33,891 nucleotides of DNA. Origin: Sphingomonas sp. PAMC 26605 (GTDB taxonomy: Bacteria; Pseudomonadota; Alphaproteobacteria; Sphingomonadales; Sphingomonadaceae). Location: assembly GCF_000241485.1 (NCBI RefSeq), contig NZ_JH584241.1, positions 568,748 to 602,638 of the forward strand, given 5' to 3'. This document shows, piece after piece, positions 16,686-25,126 of this stretch. The position numbers were made by a program, and so were the translations under genes. Numbering within the stretch: the stretch's first letter is position 1; each line of letters starts with the position of its first letter. The notes beneath the pieces were generated by a model. It was not told the DNA's origin. It saw nothing but the letters and a program-made list of their open reading frames with translations, and searched no databases.

Positions 16686-17231
16686 TCAGCGCCCGAGCCG
16701 GGTGATCGTTTCGTCGAGCCGCGCCACCGGCATGCCGAGCTTGCGGACGATCATGACATTGTCCGCGACCGCGCCGCCCGGCCGGAGCGAGAGAAACTGC
16801 TCCGCCTGCAGCCCGCCTTTCATCGCGAAGCGCAGGTGCAGCACATTGCCCTCGACACGGCCATCGACCGGGCCCGCCGCATCGCTCAGCGTACCCGCAT
16901 AGCGATCCGCGCCTGCGGGATGGAGCACCCACTCGCGTCGCGTCGCGGGTTTGCCGTGGCGGCGTACGGTCTGGTCGAGCACGATGCCGCCATCCGCGGT
17001 GACGCGACCATTGCCTTCGACCAGCGTGGTGTCCGGCCGGCGCATGGCGATCTTGAGCACACCCTTCCCCTCGCTCCGCCCTGCAAAGAACGCGACCGCA
17101 TCGAAGCGCGGCGTCGGCGTGCTGGTGACATGCGGCGTGGACACGCACGCGGCGACCCAAAGACCGGCGATCAGCACGCCCGTCGTCGTCATCCCGGCCC
17201 GCGCCATGCGCTGGGGAAAAGTCATCCGCAT
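16686..17231 (-). CDS. DUF3833-like lipoprotein
   Basis: A 181-residue protein with an N-terminal hydrophobic stretch ending in LWVAACVST, a plausible lipobox with the Cys as lipid anchor. The rest has the pattern I associate with DUF3833 proteins: a FDAVAFFAGRSEGKGVL opening, a VTADGGIVLDQTVRRHG strand pair, WVLHPAGADRYAGTLSDAAG, then MKGGLQAEQFLSLRPGGAVADN and a closing MPVARLDETITRLGR. These are predicted beta-rich envelope lipoproteins without a known activity. The start could be the ATG at 17231 or at 17225; ribosome-binding signals are weak for both. It lies 85 nt downstream of a histidine kinase gene on the same strand and may be co-transcribed with it. Confidence 0.72.
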   Translation of the reverse strand: MRMTFPQRMARAGMTTTGVLIAGLWVAACVSTPHVTSTPTPRFDAVAFFAGRSEGKGVLKIAMRRPDTTLVEGNGRVTADGGIVLDQTVRRHGKPATRREWVLHPAGADRYAGTLSDAAGPVDGRVEGNVLHLRFAMKGGLQAEQFLSLRPGGAVADNVMIVRKLGMPVARLDETITRLGR

Positions 17232-17316
17232 TGCTTTCTCATCGCGGCGCGGGACTGGATGTCGGCGCCGCTTTCGCCCGCGACAACGGACGAAGCGCGA
17301 ATTGGCTGTCTAAATT

Positions 17317-18708
17317 CTAGTTCAGTCGCGCCGCCGGGCGGCAGACGAGCGACACCGCGCTTCCCTGATCTGCGAAGGCCAGGGCAAAGCCATGCAGATC
17401 GGCGATCGCCTTGACGAGGCTCAGCCCGAGCCCGGCGCCGGCGCAGTCATGCCGCCCACGATAAAAACGCTGCGTGACGAGCGACCGCTCGGCCGGCGCC
17501 ACGCCGTCGCCATCATCGGCGACGGTGATCACCGCGGCGTCGCCTTCGGCCTGCAGTGCGACGCGTACCGTGCCGCCTGGAGGTCCGAACTTCATCGCAT
17601 TGTCGATCAGATTGGACACCGCCTCGATCAGCAAGCTCGCATCGCCCTCGACCGCGGGGGCGTGCTCGATATCGCAGTGCAGAACAATGCCGCGATCCTC
17701 GGCGGTCGGCGTGTGCAACTCGCACGCGTCCGCGACCAGTTGCGCCAGGTCGATCGTCGCGAAGCGGCTGCGGCGCGCGTGATCCTCGAGCTCGCGGACG
17801 CGCAACAGCGCGGCGACGATGCCGAGCAGCGTGTCGATCTCGGCGAGCGCCGCCTCGGCGACCTGTTCGAACGCCGCGCGATCCGCGGCGTCGCGCAGGC
17901 CCCGCTCGAGCCGTGCGCGCAGCCGGGTGAGCGGGGTGCGCAACTGGTGCGCGATGTCGTCGCCGATGACGCGGACGTCGGACACCAGCACCTGCAACCG
18001 GTCGAGCATCGTGTTGATATGCGCGCACAGCAGCTCGAAACTGTCGGGCCGCGCGCCGACCGCGAGCCGCACGTCGAGATCGCCCGCGACGATCGCCTCG
18101 GTCAGCTGACGCACGCTGTCGACCTGCCGCGCCGCGCGCCGCCCGGCGATCAACCCGACGCCGAGCGCGAGCAGCAGGCCAAGCCCGAGCCCGATGATCA
18201 GCGACCGTTCGACGACGCGCAACGCTTCCTCGGCTTCGTCGAGATCGACGCCGGTGAGCAGCCGATCGCCATCGGGCATCGCACACACTGCGAGCCGCGC
18301 GACGTCGCGGGTCTTGCCGGGCAATTGCGTCGGCGAGACCGTCGCGACGGTCGAACTGCGCCCGACGACGACGCCCGGCGGGATTGCGGCGACATTGCCG
18401 TCGAGCAGCCGCCCGTTGCGGTCGAACAGCGCGAGGAAGCGATCGCGGTGGATGTCCTCGGCAATCATCCGGCGCAGCGCGGCGTGGCGCTCGGCATCGT
18501 GCAGCGCGCCGACCGTTCGGCAATCGGCGCGGAAGGCCTCCTCGGCGGTATGGCGGTGGCTGTTCGAGGCGAGCAGCCAGAACAGCCCCGACAGCACCAC
18601 CGACTGGACCATCAGCAAGACCGCGATCGCACCGCCCCAGCGCCACGTCGCGCGGACGCGCGGATCGGCGAGAAATGTCGCGCGGACGCGCGGGTCAGCC
18701 AGGAACAT
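17317..18708 (-). CDS. Sensor histidine kinase with a duplicated N-terminal peptide
   Basis: A 463-residue membrane kinase paired with the regulator at 18695. The start at 18708 is the first ATG that gives a short N-terminus before the first membrane segment (about 26-47); it overlaps the regulator 3' end by 14 nt. The second membrane segment is at about 170-190, with a HAMP domain and then the H-box DDIAHQLRTPLTRL (His254), N-box NLIDNAMKFG, G1 DDGDGV and G2 GAGLGLSLVKAI. Residues 2-11 and 12-21 are an exact tandem duplication of FLADPRVRAT. The overall type resembles kinases controlling metal or envelope responses, but the signal is unknown. Confidence 0.9.
   Translation of the reverse strand: MFLADPRVRATFLADPRVRATWRWGGAIAVLLMVQSVVLSGLFWLLASNSHRHTAEEAFRADCRTVGALHDAERHAALRRMIAEDIHRDRFLALFDRNGRLLDGNVAAIPPGVVVGRSSTVATVSPTQLPGKTRDVARLAVCAMPDGDRLLTGVDLDEAEEALRVVERSLIIGLGLGLLLALGVGLIAGRRAARQVDSVRQLTEAIVAGDLDVRLAVGARPDSFELLCAHINTMLDRLQVLVSDVRVIGDDIAHQLRTPLTRLRARLERGLRDAADRAAFEQVAEAALAEIDTLLGIVAALLRVRELEDHARRSRFATIDLAQLVADACELHTPTAEDRGIVLHCDIEHAPAVEGDASLLIEAVSNLIDNAMKFGPPGGTVRVALQAEGDAAVITVADDGDGVAPAERSLVTQRFYRGRHDCAGAGLGLSLVKAIADLHGFALAFADQGSAVSLVCRPAARLN
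18646..18705 (-). repeat. 30-bp tandem duplication in the kinase 5' end
   Basis: Two adjacent 30-bp units are identical at 25 positions. All five differences fall at third codon positions, so both encode FLADPRVRAT. The first copy contains the overlap with the regulator stop codon. Confidence 0.85.
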
Positions 18709-19372
18709 CGAAGATATACCCCTGGCCGCGGACGTTGCGGATGAGCTGCGGCTCGCCATCGGCATCGACCTTGCGCCGCAGCCGGCCGATATGCACGTCG
18801 ACGACATTGCTGTTGGGCTCGAAGGTATAGCCCCACACGTCCTGCAGCAACATCGAGCGCGTCACGATCCGCCCCGGGCGGCGCACCAGATAGTCGAGCA
18901 GCTTCAACTCGCGCGGCAGCAGTTCGAGCGCGCGCCCGGCGCGCGTCGCAACACCGGCGAGCAGGTCGAGATCGAGCGGCCCCGCGATCAGCCGCGTGTC
19001 GCGCGTCTCGTTGGGGCGGCGCAGCAGTGCTTCGACGCGTGCGATCAGTTCGACCAGCGCGAACGGCTTGGGGAGGTAGTCGTCGCCCCCCGCGCGCAGC
19101 CCGCGGACGCGGTCGTCGAGGCTGCCGAGCGCGCTCAGCACGAGCGCGGGGGTGCGGCGGCCGATGCGGCGCAGCTCGGCGATCAGTTCGAGCCCGTCGC
19201 CATCGGGCACTTGCCGGTCGACGATCAGGAGGTCGATCGGTTCGTCCTGCGCCGCGGCGAGCCCCTCCGACACGAGCAACCGATGCGTCACTGCATAGCC
19301 GTTCGCCACCAGTTCGAGCGTGATCTCGGTGGCGGTGCCGATATCGTCTTCGAGGAGCAGGATGCGCGTCAC
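18695..19372 (-). CDS. OmpR-family response regulator
   Basis: A 225-residue regulator with receiver domain (ILLLEDDIGTATEI, phospho-acceptor Asp52 in LLIVDRQVPDGDG, YLPKPF) and OmpR winged helix (ELLPRELKLLDYLVRRPGRI, DVWGYTFEPNSNVVDVHIGR, IRNVRGQGYIF). The GTG at 19372 is chosen because AGGAG lies just upstream and the length is then standard. The frame also opens at a TTG at 19408, but that adds an untypical leader. The motif DVHIGRLRRKV is of the QseB/CusR-like subgroup. It precedes its kinase and is divergent from a VIT-type metal transporter, which could be a target. Confidence 0.9.
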   Translation of the reverse strand: MTRILLLEDDIGTATEITLELVANGYAVTHRLLVSEGLAAAQDEPIDLLIVDRQVPDGDGLELIAELRRIGRRTPALVLSALGSLDDRVRGLRAGGDDYLPKPFALVELIARVEALLRRPNETRDTRLIAGPLDLDLLAGVATRAGRALELLPRELKLLDYLVRRPGRIVTRSMLLQDVWGYTFEPNSNVVDVHIGRLRRKVDADGEPQLIRNVRGQGYIFDVPG

Positions 19373-19408
19373 GTGCTCCTGTTCGGCGGCGCGGGCAGGG
19401 GGCGTCAA

Positions 19409-19424
19409 CTGAATTGCGGTTCAG
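19409..19424. promoter_or_regulatory. Inverted repeat upstream of the second response regulator
   Basis: CTGAATTGCGGTTCAG contains CTGAA and TTCAG as inverted 5-bp arms 6 nt apart, in the 177-nt spacer between the divergent regulator and VIT-type transporter genes. It is a candidate operator; the call rests on symmetry and position only. Confidence 0.3.
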
Positions 19425-19549
19425 AGTCGGCGCGCAACGGGACCGAGGGAACGGAGTGACGTGCAAAGGGTCTTACGAGCGACTGCGCGACGCGGTACGG
19501 CCGGATCGGGCGATCGCGCACCGTGACCGACAGAGTGAAAGGGCGTTCG

Positions 19550-20293
19550 ATGACCATGCTCGAAGCAACCGCGCAGGAGCGCCACGACAAGCTGCACGAC
19601 CGCGCGCATGGCGAGACGCATTACGTCACCCGCATTGGCTGGCTGCGCGCGGCGGTGCTCGGCGCGAACGACGGCTTGCTGTCGACCTCCAGCCTGATGG
19701 TCGGCGTCGCGGCCGCGGCGGCGGGATCGTCGCAGATCATCCTGACCGGTGTCGCCGGCATCGTCGCGGGCGCGATGTCGATGGCGGCGGGCGAATATGT
19801 CTCGGTCAGCTCGCAGGCCGATTCGGAGAAAGCCGATATCGAGCGCGAGCGGCTCGAACTCGAAGAGAATCCCGATCACGAGCATCGCGAGCTCACCGCG
19901 ATCTACATGAAGCGCGGGCTGCCCAAGGCGCTGGCTGCAGAGGTGGTCACCGCACTGACCGCGCATGACGCGCTCGAAGCGCATACGCGCGACGAGCTCG
20001 GGATTACCGACACTTCGACCGCCAACCCGCTCCAGGCCGCGATCGCCTCGGCCGCTTGCTTTCTCGCTGGCGGCTTCCCGCCGCTGCTGACCGCGCTGCT
20101 GGTGCCCGCCAGCGTCGTCCTGTGGGGCATCGCGATCGTCGCGGTGGTGACGCTCGCGGTGCTTGGCGCCGCCGGCGCGCGCACGGGCGGCGCGCCGGTG
20201 TTGCCGGGGGTGATCCGCGTTGTGCTGTGGGGATCGATCGCAATGGCGGTTACCGCCGGCGTCGGGCACGTGTTTCACACCACGGTCGGGTAA
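19550..20293 (+). CDS. VIT1/CCC1-family iron/manganese transporter
   Basis: A 247-residue inner-membrane protein of the vacuolar iron transporter family. The start is ATG at 19550, with AAGGG about 7 nt upstream; a GTG at 19523 is open but unsupported. The N-terminal helix has the family motif LRAAVLGANDGLLSTSSLMVGV, then GVAGIVAGAMSMAAGEYVSVSSQ, then a charged cytoplasmic stretch rich in Glu/His (DIERERLELEENPDHEHREL) and three further membrane segments (about 150-245). In yeast and plants this family loads iron or manganese into vacuoles; bacterial members are thought to export these metals or protect from excess. It is divergent from a response regulator. Confidence 0.9.
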   Translation: MTMLEATAQERHDKLHDRAHGETHYVTRIGWLRAAVLGANDGLLSTSSLMVGVAAAAAGSSQIILTGVAGIVAGAMSMAAGEYVSVSSQADSEKADIERERLELEENPDHEHRELTAIYMKRGLPKALAAEVVTALTAHDALEAHTRDELGITDTSTANPLQAAIASAACFLAGGFPPLLTALLVPASVVLWGIAIVAVVTLAVLGAAGARTGGAPVLPGVIRVVLWGSIAMAVTAGVGHVFHTTVG

Positions 20294-20311
20294 GCACGGA
20301 CGGGAGGGGGC

Positions 20312-21025
20312 TCAGGCCCCCGACACGTGCGCGGCGACGAGTTCGGCGTGCGCGGCATCGAACTTTGCGCGGAACGCCGGGGTCGCGAGCAGATCGCTGG
20401 CGACCAGCGTGCCCAGCGCATGGCTCGCGTCGAGGTCGCTGGCGAAATGCACGCCGCACAGTTCGCGGCTCATCGCATAATCGGCGGCGCGATCGAAGAT
20501 CTCGGCCGAGCGGCCCTTAACCAGCCGGGCGAGCACGAAGCCGGTCGAATAGCCGAGAATCGCGTGGCCGCTCGGATAGGAAGTGGCGGGCTTGCCCATC
20601 GTCTTCTTGGCGCAGTTCGGCAGCGTCGGGTCGACGCCGTAGGGCCGGGTGCGATGGAAATAGGCCTTGCTCAGGCTGACCGCCGCCTCGGCTTCCTCCT
20701 GCACATCGCGCAGCAGCGCCCAGGTCAGCGGGTATTTCTCGAGCTCGATCCCGAGCGTACGGTCGAACAGCGCCGGCGTCTCGTTGCCGTCGTCGAGCCG
20801 CGCGCGCGCGAGGCGCTCGGCCGGGGCCGCCGCGATCAGCGTGCGGAGCTGCGCGAGCTCGCTCTGCTCCTGCGCCGATCCCGGCGCGGGCGGCGCGGGG
20901 AGTACCGCACTCGGCGCGAAATCGGGTGCCGAGAGATAGTGAAAGGCGTGCGGAGCGGCGGGTGCGGCCGACCCGATCATCCCCAGCGCGAGCGCCGCGA
21001 GCGCCGAACCCAGATACTTGTGCAT
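20312..21025 (-). CDS. Class A nonspecific acid phosphatase (PAP2 superfamily), exported
   Basis: A 237-residue periplasmic phosphatase. The full class A signature is visible: Lys120 through Arg127-Pro128 (KAYFHRTRP), Pro151-Ser-Gly-His154 (YPSGHA), and Ser186-Arg187 with His193 and Asp197 (SRELCGVHFASD). These give the phosphate pocket and the His nucleophile. The signal peptide spans about residues 1-23. GGAGG lies about 8 nt before the ATG at 21025, so the upstream frame start at 21052 is rejected. The gene lies 23 nt after the TBDR stop and probably shares its transcript. Such enzymes release phosphate from many monoesters, and the pairing suggests processing of a phosphorylated ligand. 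Confidence 0.93.
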   Translation of the reverse strand: MHKYLGSALAALALGMIGSAAPAAPHAFHYLSAPDFAPSAVLPAPPAPGSAQEQSELAQLRTLIAAAPAERLARARLDDGNETPALFDRTLGIELEKYPLTWALLRDVQEEAEAAVSLSKAYFHRTRPYGVDPTLPNCAKKTMGKPATSYPSGHAILGYSTGFVLARLVKGRSAEIFDRAADYAMSRELCGVHFASDLDASHALGTLVASDLLATPAFRAKFDAAHAELVAAHVSGA

Positions 21026-21048
21026 CGTTATATCCTCCGTTCGCGCGA

Positions 21049-23592
21049 TCAAAACTTGATCCGGGCCGAGGCCAGGAACGAGCGCGGCGGCAGGTAATTG
21101 AACTGGTCGAGCTGGCCGTAGCCGCTCTGATACGAGACGCCGTTGACCGTCGTGGTCGGCGCGCCGCTCGCGCTGTTCGAGATCGCGGTCACCGCGCGGC
21201 TGTTGAACACGTTGTTGACCGTGACGCCGAGCCGCAGCCCGCCCTTGAATTCCTGGCTGATCGCGAATTCACCGATGCTGTACGGGCGGATGCGATACAG
21301 ACGGTAACCGGGGCTGCCGTTATATTCGCTGGCATATTGTGGGCCGGTGAACTTCTGGTCGAACGACAGGCGGAAGCCTTCGCGGCGATAGATCAGGCCG
21401 CCCGCCGCGGTCGAGAAGGGCGCCTTGGCGATCTGTTCGCCGGTCGTCACGCTGTGCGCGTAATTGTACGAGCCATTGCCGAACAGCGTCAGCCCGCGCA
21501 CCGGCATGTAGCTGAGCGAGCCCTCGACGCCCTTGTAGCGGACCTTACCGATATTGACGAGCAAGGTCTGGTCGCAACCGGTCGTGGTGCAGGTCCCGAT
21601 CTTGTTGTCGATGTTGATGACATAGCCGTCGACGTCGACCGAAACCTTGTTGCCATGCCACACGCTGCCAACCTGATAGTTGGTCGAGGTCTGCGGCTTC
21701 AACGCATCGAGCGCGGTCGAGAGCGTGCCCGACGCCGAGTAGAAGCTCGACAGATCCGGCACGTACATGCCCTGCGCATACTGGCCATAGAACGACCAGT
21801 TGCTCGTCGGCATATAGTTGATCGTCGCGAACGGCAGCGTCTTGGTCCAGGTCTGGCTGGTGTCGAGCGGCAAGCGCGTCTTCTGGTTGACCGGGGCGGC
21901 GATGCCGCGCTCGAAATGGACGTACTTCACGCCGGGCGTGATCGACAGGCCTTCGACCGGGTGGAATTCGAACTCGCCGAACAGCTGATACTGGTTCCAA
22001 TTCGAATGCTGGACGTAGGAAAGATCGGCCTGTGAGATCGACGGCAGCGCGTTTTGGGCGGCGGTGCCGTTGCCATTGTTGAACTGCTTTTCGTTGTAGC
22101 TGAAGGTGTTGGTGGTGCGGTCGAGATCGACCAGATGACGGTCGGTCACGGCATGTTCGTACCAGCCGCCGACGCGGATCTTGCCGAGCGCGAAGTCGTA
22201 ATTGACCTGGCCGATATAGCCGAACACGCGATATTTGTTGAGCTTGTTATAGCCCAGGATATCGGTCTTAGGAGCAGCCACTGCCGTGTAAGGCGATGCC
22301 GGGGTGCCGGCGCCGGCGAAGCCACTTACGGCCCCTCCCGACTGTTGCGTGAATGTCGGCGCGCCGCCCAGCGTCGCGGTCGTGGCGGTCGTGCTGCCGG
22401 TCCCGGACAGCGTGTTGTTGGTGTAGCCGTACATGTAGCCGCGATTGTCGAGCGAGAAGCCCGAGCCGAGATCGCTCTGCAGGCGGACATAGGAGAAATC
22501 GGTCGTCTTGTCGGTGCGGTTGTACTTCCAATAATCCTGCTGGCTTGGATCGTTGCCCAGCCCGTAATTGCGACCGTACACCCCAACGTTCGAATTGACG
22601 GCGCAATTGTTGCCGGTGAGCTGCGTCAGCGGCTTGCCGTCGGTGCCGAGCGCGGCATTGGTGAAGCCGGTGACGCCCGCCGTCGCGCTGCCGCAGGTCG
22701 CGCCCTTGAGCACGTCCGACTGGTAATAATGGTTGCGGTTCCACGTGCTCATGATCGTCAGCGTATTGTGGCTGCCGATCGGCGCGACGATCTTGCCGTA
22801 GAGATTCTTCGAGCCGACCGGCGAATAGGTCAGCGCGCCGTCGGACTGGAGATATTGCCCGGTCAGCACGATCCGCGCGCCGCCGAGCTTTTCGATGCTA
22901 CCCGACTGGAATTCGGCGCGGCCGATGAAGGTGTTCCAGTTGCCGACGATGCCCTCGACCTGCGCGCTCTGCTGCTCGGTCGCGGCGCGCGAATACATGT
23001 TGATATTGCCGCCATAGGTCGCCTGGCCGAGCTGGCTGGCATTGCCCGGGCCGCGATCGACGACGATCGTCTCGATCGTGTTCGACGGGAAGAACGACGT
23101 CGAATGGTGCGTCGGGTTGTTGGTGTCGGCGAAGGGAATCGAATCGTAGGTGACGTTATATTCGCCGTCCTGGAAACCGCGGATCGTCGCCTTGGTCTCG
23201 CCGAGACCATAGCCGTTGCCTGCACCCGAGATCGACACGCTCGGGGTCAGCGCGATCAGCTCGTTGAAATCGGCCGAGGCGGTGGTGTTGGCGATATAGT
23301 CGCGGCTGACTGCGGCCTGCGGCTGCGTGGTGGTCAGCGAGACCGTGATCGGTGCGCTCTGCGCGGTGTGCGAGCCCGTGACGATGATGTCCGACGAAGT
23401 CAGCGACTGCTTGTCGTTCGCCTGACCCGCGCTGTTCGCGCTCGTCGTCGTCTGGTCGTTGCCGGGCATCGTCTGCGCGACCGGTGTGGGCGCCGCGACG
23501 GGCGCCGCGGCGTCGTTCGCCATCGCGGTGGCGGGCAAGGTTACGGACAAGGCCACCCCGGCGAGCAGGGTCTGTCGGAAAGTCGCGCGCAT
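21049..23592 (-). CDS. TonB-dependent outer-membrane receptor (acid-phosphatase-linked)
   Basis: An 847-residue TBDR. The start at 23592 has GGGGA about 8 nt upstream and gives a signal peptide (MRATFRQTLLAGVALSVTLP) with cleavage near ATAMAND. A Ser/Thr/Gln-rich linker leads to a TonB-box-like SSDIIVTGS. The plug holds LIALTPSVSISGAGNGYG and TIRGFQDGEYNVTYDSIPF, followed by IETIVVDRGPGNASQLGQ; the barrel ends in FLASARIKF with a C-terminal Phe. The plug differs from the two other TBDRs here in lacking the usual LLRGPQGTLFG form. A class A acid phosphatase gene follows after 23 nt, and a kinase-regulator pair lies upstream on the same strand. The ligand is unknown; a phosphorylated organic compound is the leading idea. 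Confidence 0.92.
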   Translation of the reverse strand: MRATFRQTLLAGVALSVTLPATAMANDAAAPVAAPTPVAQTMPGNDQTTTSANSAGQANDKQSLTSSDIIVTGSHTAQSAPITVSLTTTQPQAAVSRDYIANTTASADFNELIALTPSVSISGAGNGYGLGETKATIRGFQDGEYNVTYDSIPFADTNNPTHHSTSFFPSNTIETIVVDRGPGNASQLGQATYGGNINMYSRAATEQQSAQVEGIVGNWNTFIGRAEFQSGSIEKLGGARIVLTGQYLQSDGALTYSPVGSKNLYGKIVAPIGSHNTLTIMSTWNRNHYYQSDVLKGATCGSATAGVTGFTNAALGTDGKPLTQLTGNNCAVNSNVGVYGRNYGLGNDPSQQDYWKYNRTDKTTDFSYVRLQSDLGSGFSLDNRGYMYGYTNNTLSGTGSTTATTATLGGAPTFTQQSGGAVSGFAGAGTPASPYTAVAAPKTDILGYNKLNKYRVFGYIGQVNYDFALGKIRVGGWYEHAVTDRHLVDLDRTTNTFSYNEKQFNNGNGTAAQNALPSISQADLSYVQHSNWNQYQLFGEFEFHPVEGLSITPGVKYVHFERGIAAPVNQKTRLPLDTSQTWTKTLPFATINYMPTSNWSFYGQYAQGMYVPDLSSFYSASGTLSTALDALKPQTSTNYQVGSVWHGNKVSVDVDGYVINIDNKIGTCTTTGCDQTLLVNIGKVRYKGVEGSLSYMPVRGLTLFGNGSYNYAHSVTTGEQIAKAPFSTAAGGLIYRREGFRLSFDQKFTGPQYASEYNGSPGYRLYRIRPYSIGEFAISQEFKGGLRLGVTVNNVFNSRAVTAISNSASGAPTTTVNGVSYQSGYGQLDQFNYLPPRSFLASARIKF

Positions 23593-23782
23593 CGAAAAAT
23601 CCCCAATAAAATCGGCCAGTCGCTACAGGCGCTTGTTGCGCTTCTGCCGGGCCGCCGCGGCGGTTCGCCCGGCTGCGTCCCCGCTGGCTGAGCCTGCCTC
23701 TAGGCCGAGGCGGTTACGGGCGTGTGGCGGATCGATGGCCCTCCCAAGTCGCTATCCTAAATTCGAGTTAATGAAGCTCGGC

Positions 23783-25126
23783 TCACGCCGCAGCGAGCGT
23801 TGCCACGCACCCCGGTGCGCCATCGCCGATCCGCAGCTCGAGCCGATGGACATGCGCGATCGCCGACACGAGCGCGAGGCCGAGCCCGTTGCCCGGCTGG
23901 CTGCGGCTCGCCTCGACGCGGTGGAAGCGCGTGCAGACCTTGTCGCGCTCGCCCGCCGGGATGCCGGGGCCATTGTCGGCGACGGTCAGCACCGGCCCCG
24001 CCGCGAGCCCGATGACGATCTCGCCGCCTGCGGGCGTATATTTGATCGCATTGTCGACGAGGTTGCCGACCGCCTCGAACAGCAGATCGGCATCGCCCTC
24101 GAACGCCACCGTGGCGGGCATCTCGCGGCGGATGCTGACCCCGCGCTCGATCGCGGCGACTTCGTGAAAGTCGGTCGCGTCGGTCACCACTTGCGCGAGG
24201 TCGAGCATGCGGAAGCCCTCGCGCCGCGCGCCCTCGTTCATCTCGGAGATGCGCAGCAGCGCGTTGAACATCACGATCATCCCGCTGACGTCCTCGACCG
24301 CGCCGCTGATCGCCGCCGCCATCGCCGGCTGGCTCGCGGTTGCGGAATCGGCCTGGCGCAGATGCGCGAGCAGTCGCGTCAGCGGCGTGCGCATATCGTG
24401 CGCGATATTGTCGCCCGCCGCCTTCACCTCGAGCATCAGCCGCTGCAGCTCGTCGAGCATGCGGTTGACCTCGCTGGTGAGATCGTCGAGCTCGTCGCGG
24501 CGCTTCGAGGGCGCGAGCCGCGCGTCGAGCCGCCCCGCCATGATCGCATGCAGCGAATGCGTCAGCTGGCGGATCCGCCGCTCTTGCGACACCGCGAGCA
24601 GCACCGATCCCGACAGGCCCAGCACGAGCAATGCGAGGCCGCCCCACACGATCGCCGAGACCAGTTCGCCGGCGAAGGCGCGCGATTCCTGCAGGTCCTG
24701 CGCGACGAGGAAGCGATCGCCCGTGTCGAGCCGCACCGTCATCGCACGCAGCTCGACCGCGCCGCGCGGCGTCTGGCTCTTCACGTCGAACGGCAGCTCG
24801 TCGGGATAGGCGCTCGGCAGCACGCGCGGCGCGCCCGCGAGCAACCGCCCGGCAGGGTCGAACAGGCCGAACGGGCGCAGATGGTGAACGTCGGAGCGGT
24901 TATGCCGCGCGACGCGCTCGATCGCCGCGGCGCGATCGGTCGCGGGTTTTATCCGCACGATCTCGCGCGCGAGCCATTCGTCGGTCTGCGCGTTGAAATG
25001 CGCGACCGCGCGATCGTGGACGAAGCAGAGCAAGCTCGTCGCCGCCGCGCCGAACAGCAGCAGGAACAGGATCGCGACGCGGACGCTCGAACTGCGCCGC
25101 CAGCGTTCAAGCGCTGCGAAAGACAT
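23783..25126 (-). CDS. Sensor histidine kinase upstream of the TBDR-phosphatase genes
   Basis: A 447-residue membrane kinase. Membrane segments are at about 16-37 and 155-178 with a periplasmic sensor region between. A HAMP domain (RRIRQLTHSLHAIMAGRLDARL) is followed by the H-box DNIAHDMRTPLTRL (His243), N-box NLVDNAIKYT, G1 DNGPGIP and G2 GNGLGLALVSAIAHVH. It overlaps the regulator at 25107 by 20 nt. A 190-nt gap separates it from the TBDR gene downstream, enough for a separate promoter there. The position suggests it senses the ligand or limitation that the TBDR and acid phosphatase serve. Confidence 0.9.
   Translation of the reverse strand: MSFAALERWRRSSSVRVAILFLLLFGAAATSLLCFVHDRAVAHFNAQTDEWLAREIVRIKPATDRAAAIERVARHNRSDVHHLRPFGLFDPAGRLLAGAPRVLPSAYPDELPFDVKSQTPRGAVELRAMTVRLDTGDRFLVAQDLQESRAFAGELVSAIVWGGLALLVLGLSGSVLLAVSQERRIRQLTHSLHAIMAGRLDARLAPSKRRDELDDLTSEVNRMLDELQRLMLEVKAAGDNIAHDMRTPLTRLLAHLRQADSATASQPAMAAAISGAVEDVSGMIVMFNALLRISEMNEGARREGFRMLDLAQVVTDATDFHEVAAIERGVSIRREMPATVAFEGDADLLFEAVGNLVDNAIKYTPAGGEIVIGLAAGPVLTVADNGPGIPAGERDKVCTRFHRVEASRSQPGNGLGLALVSAIAHVHRLELRIGDGAPGCVATLAAA

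Noticed and set aside
19373..19408. TTG start extending the second response regulator by 12 residues
   Set aside because: The GTG at 19372 has AGGAG upstream and gives a receiver of standard length; the extension is not family-like.
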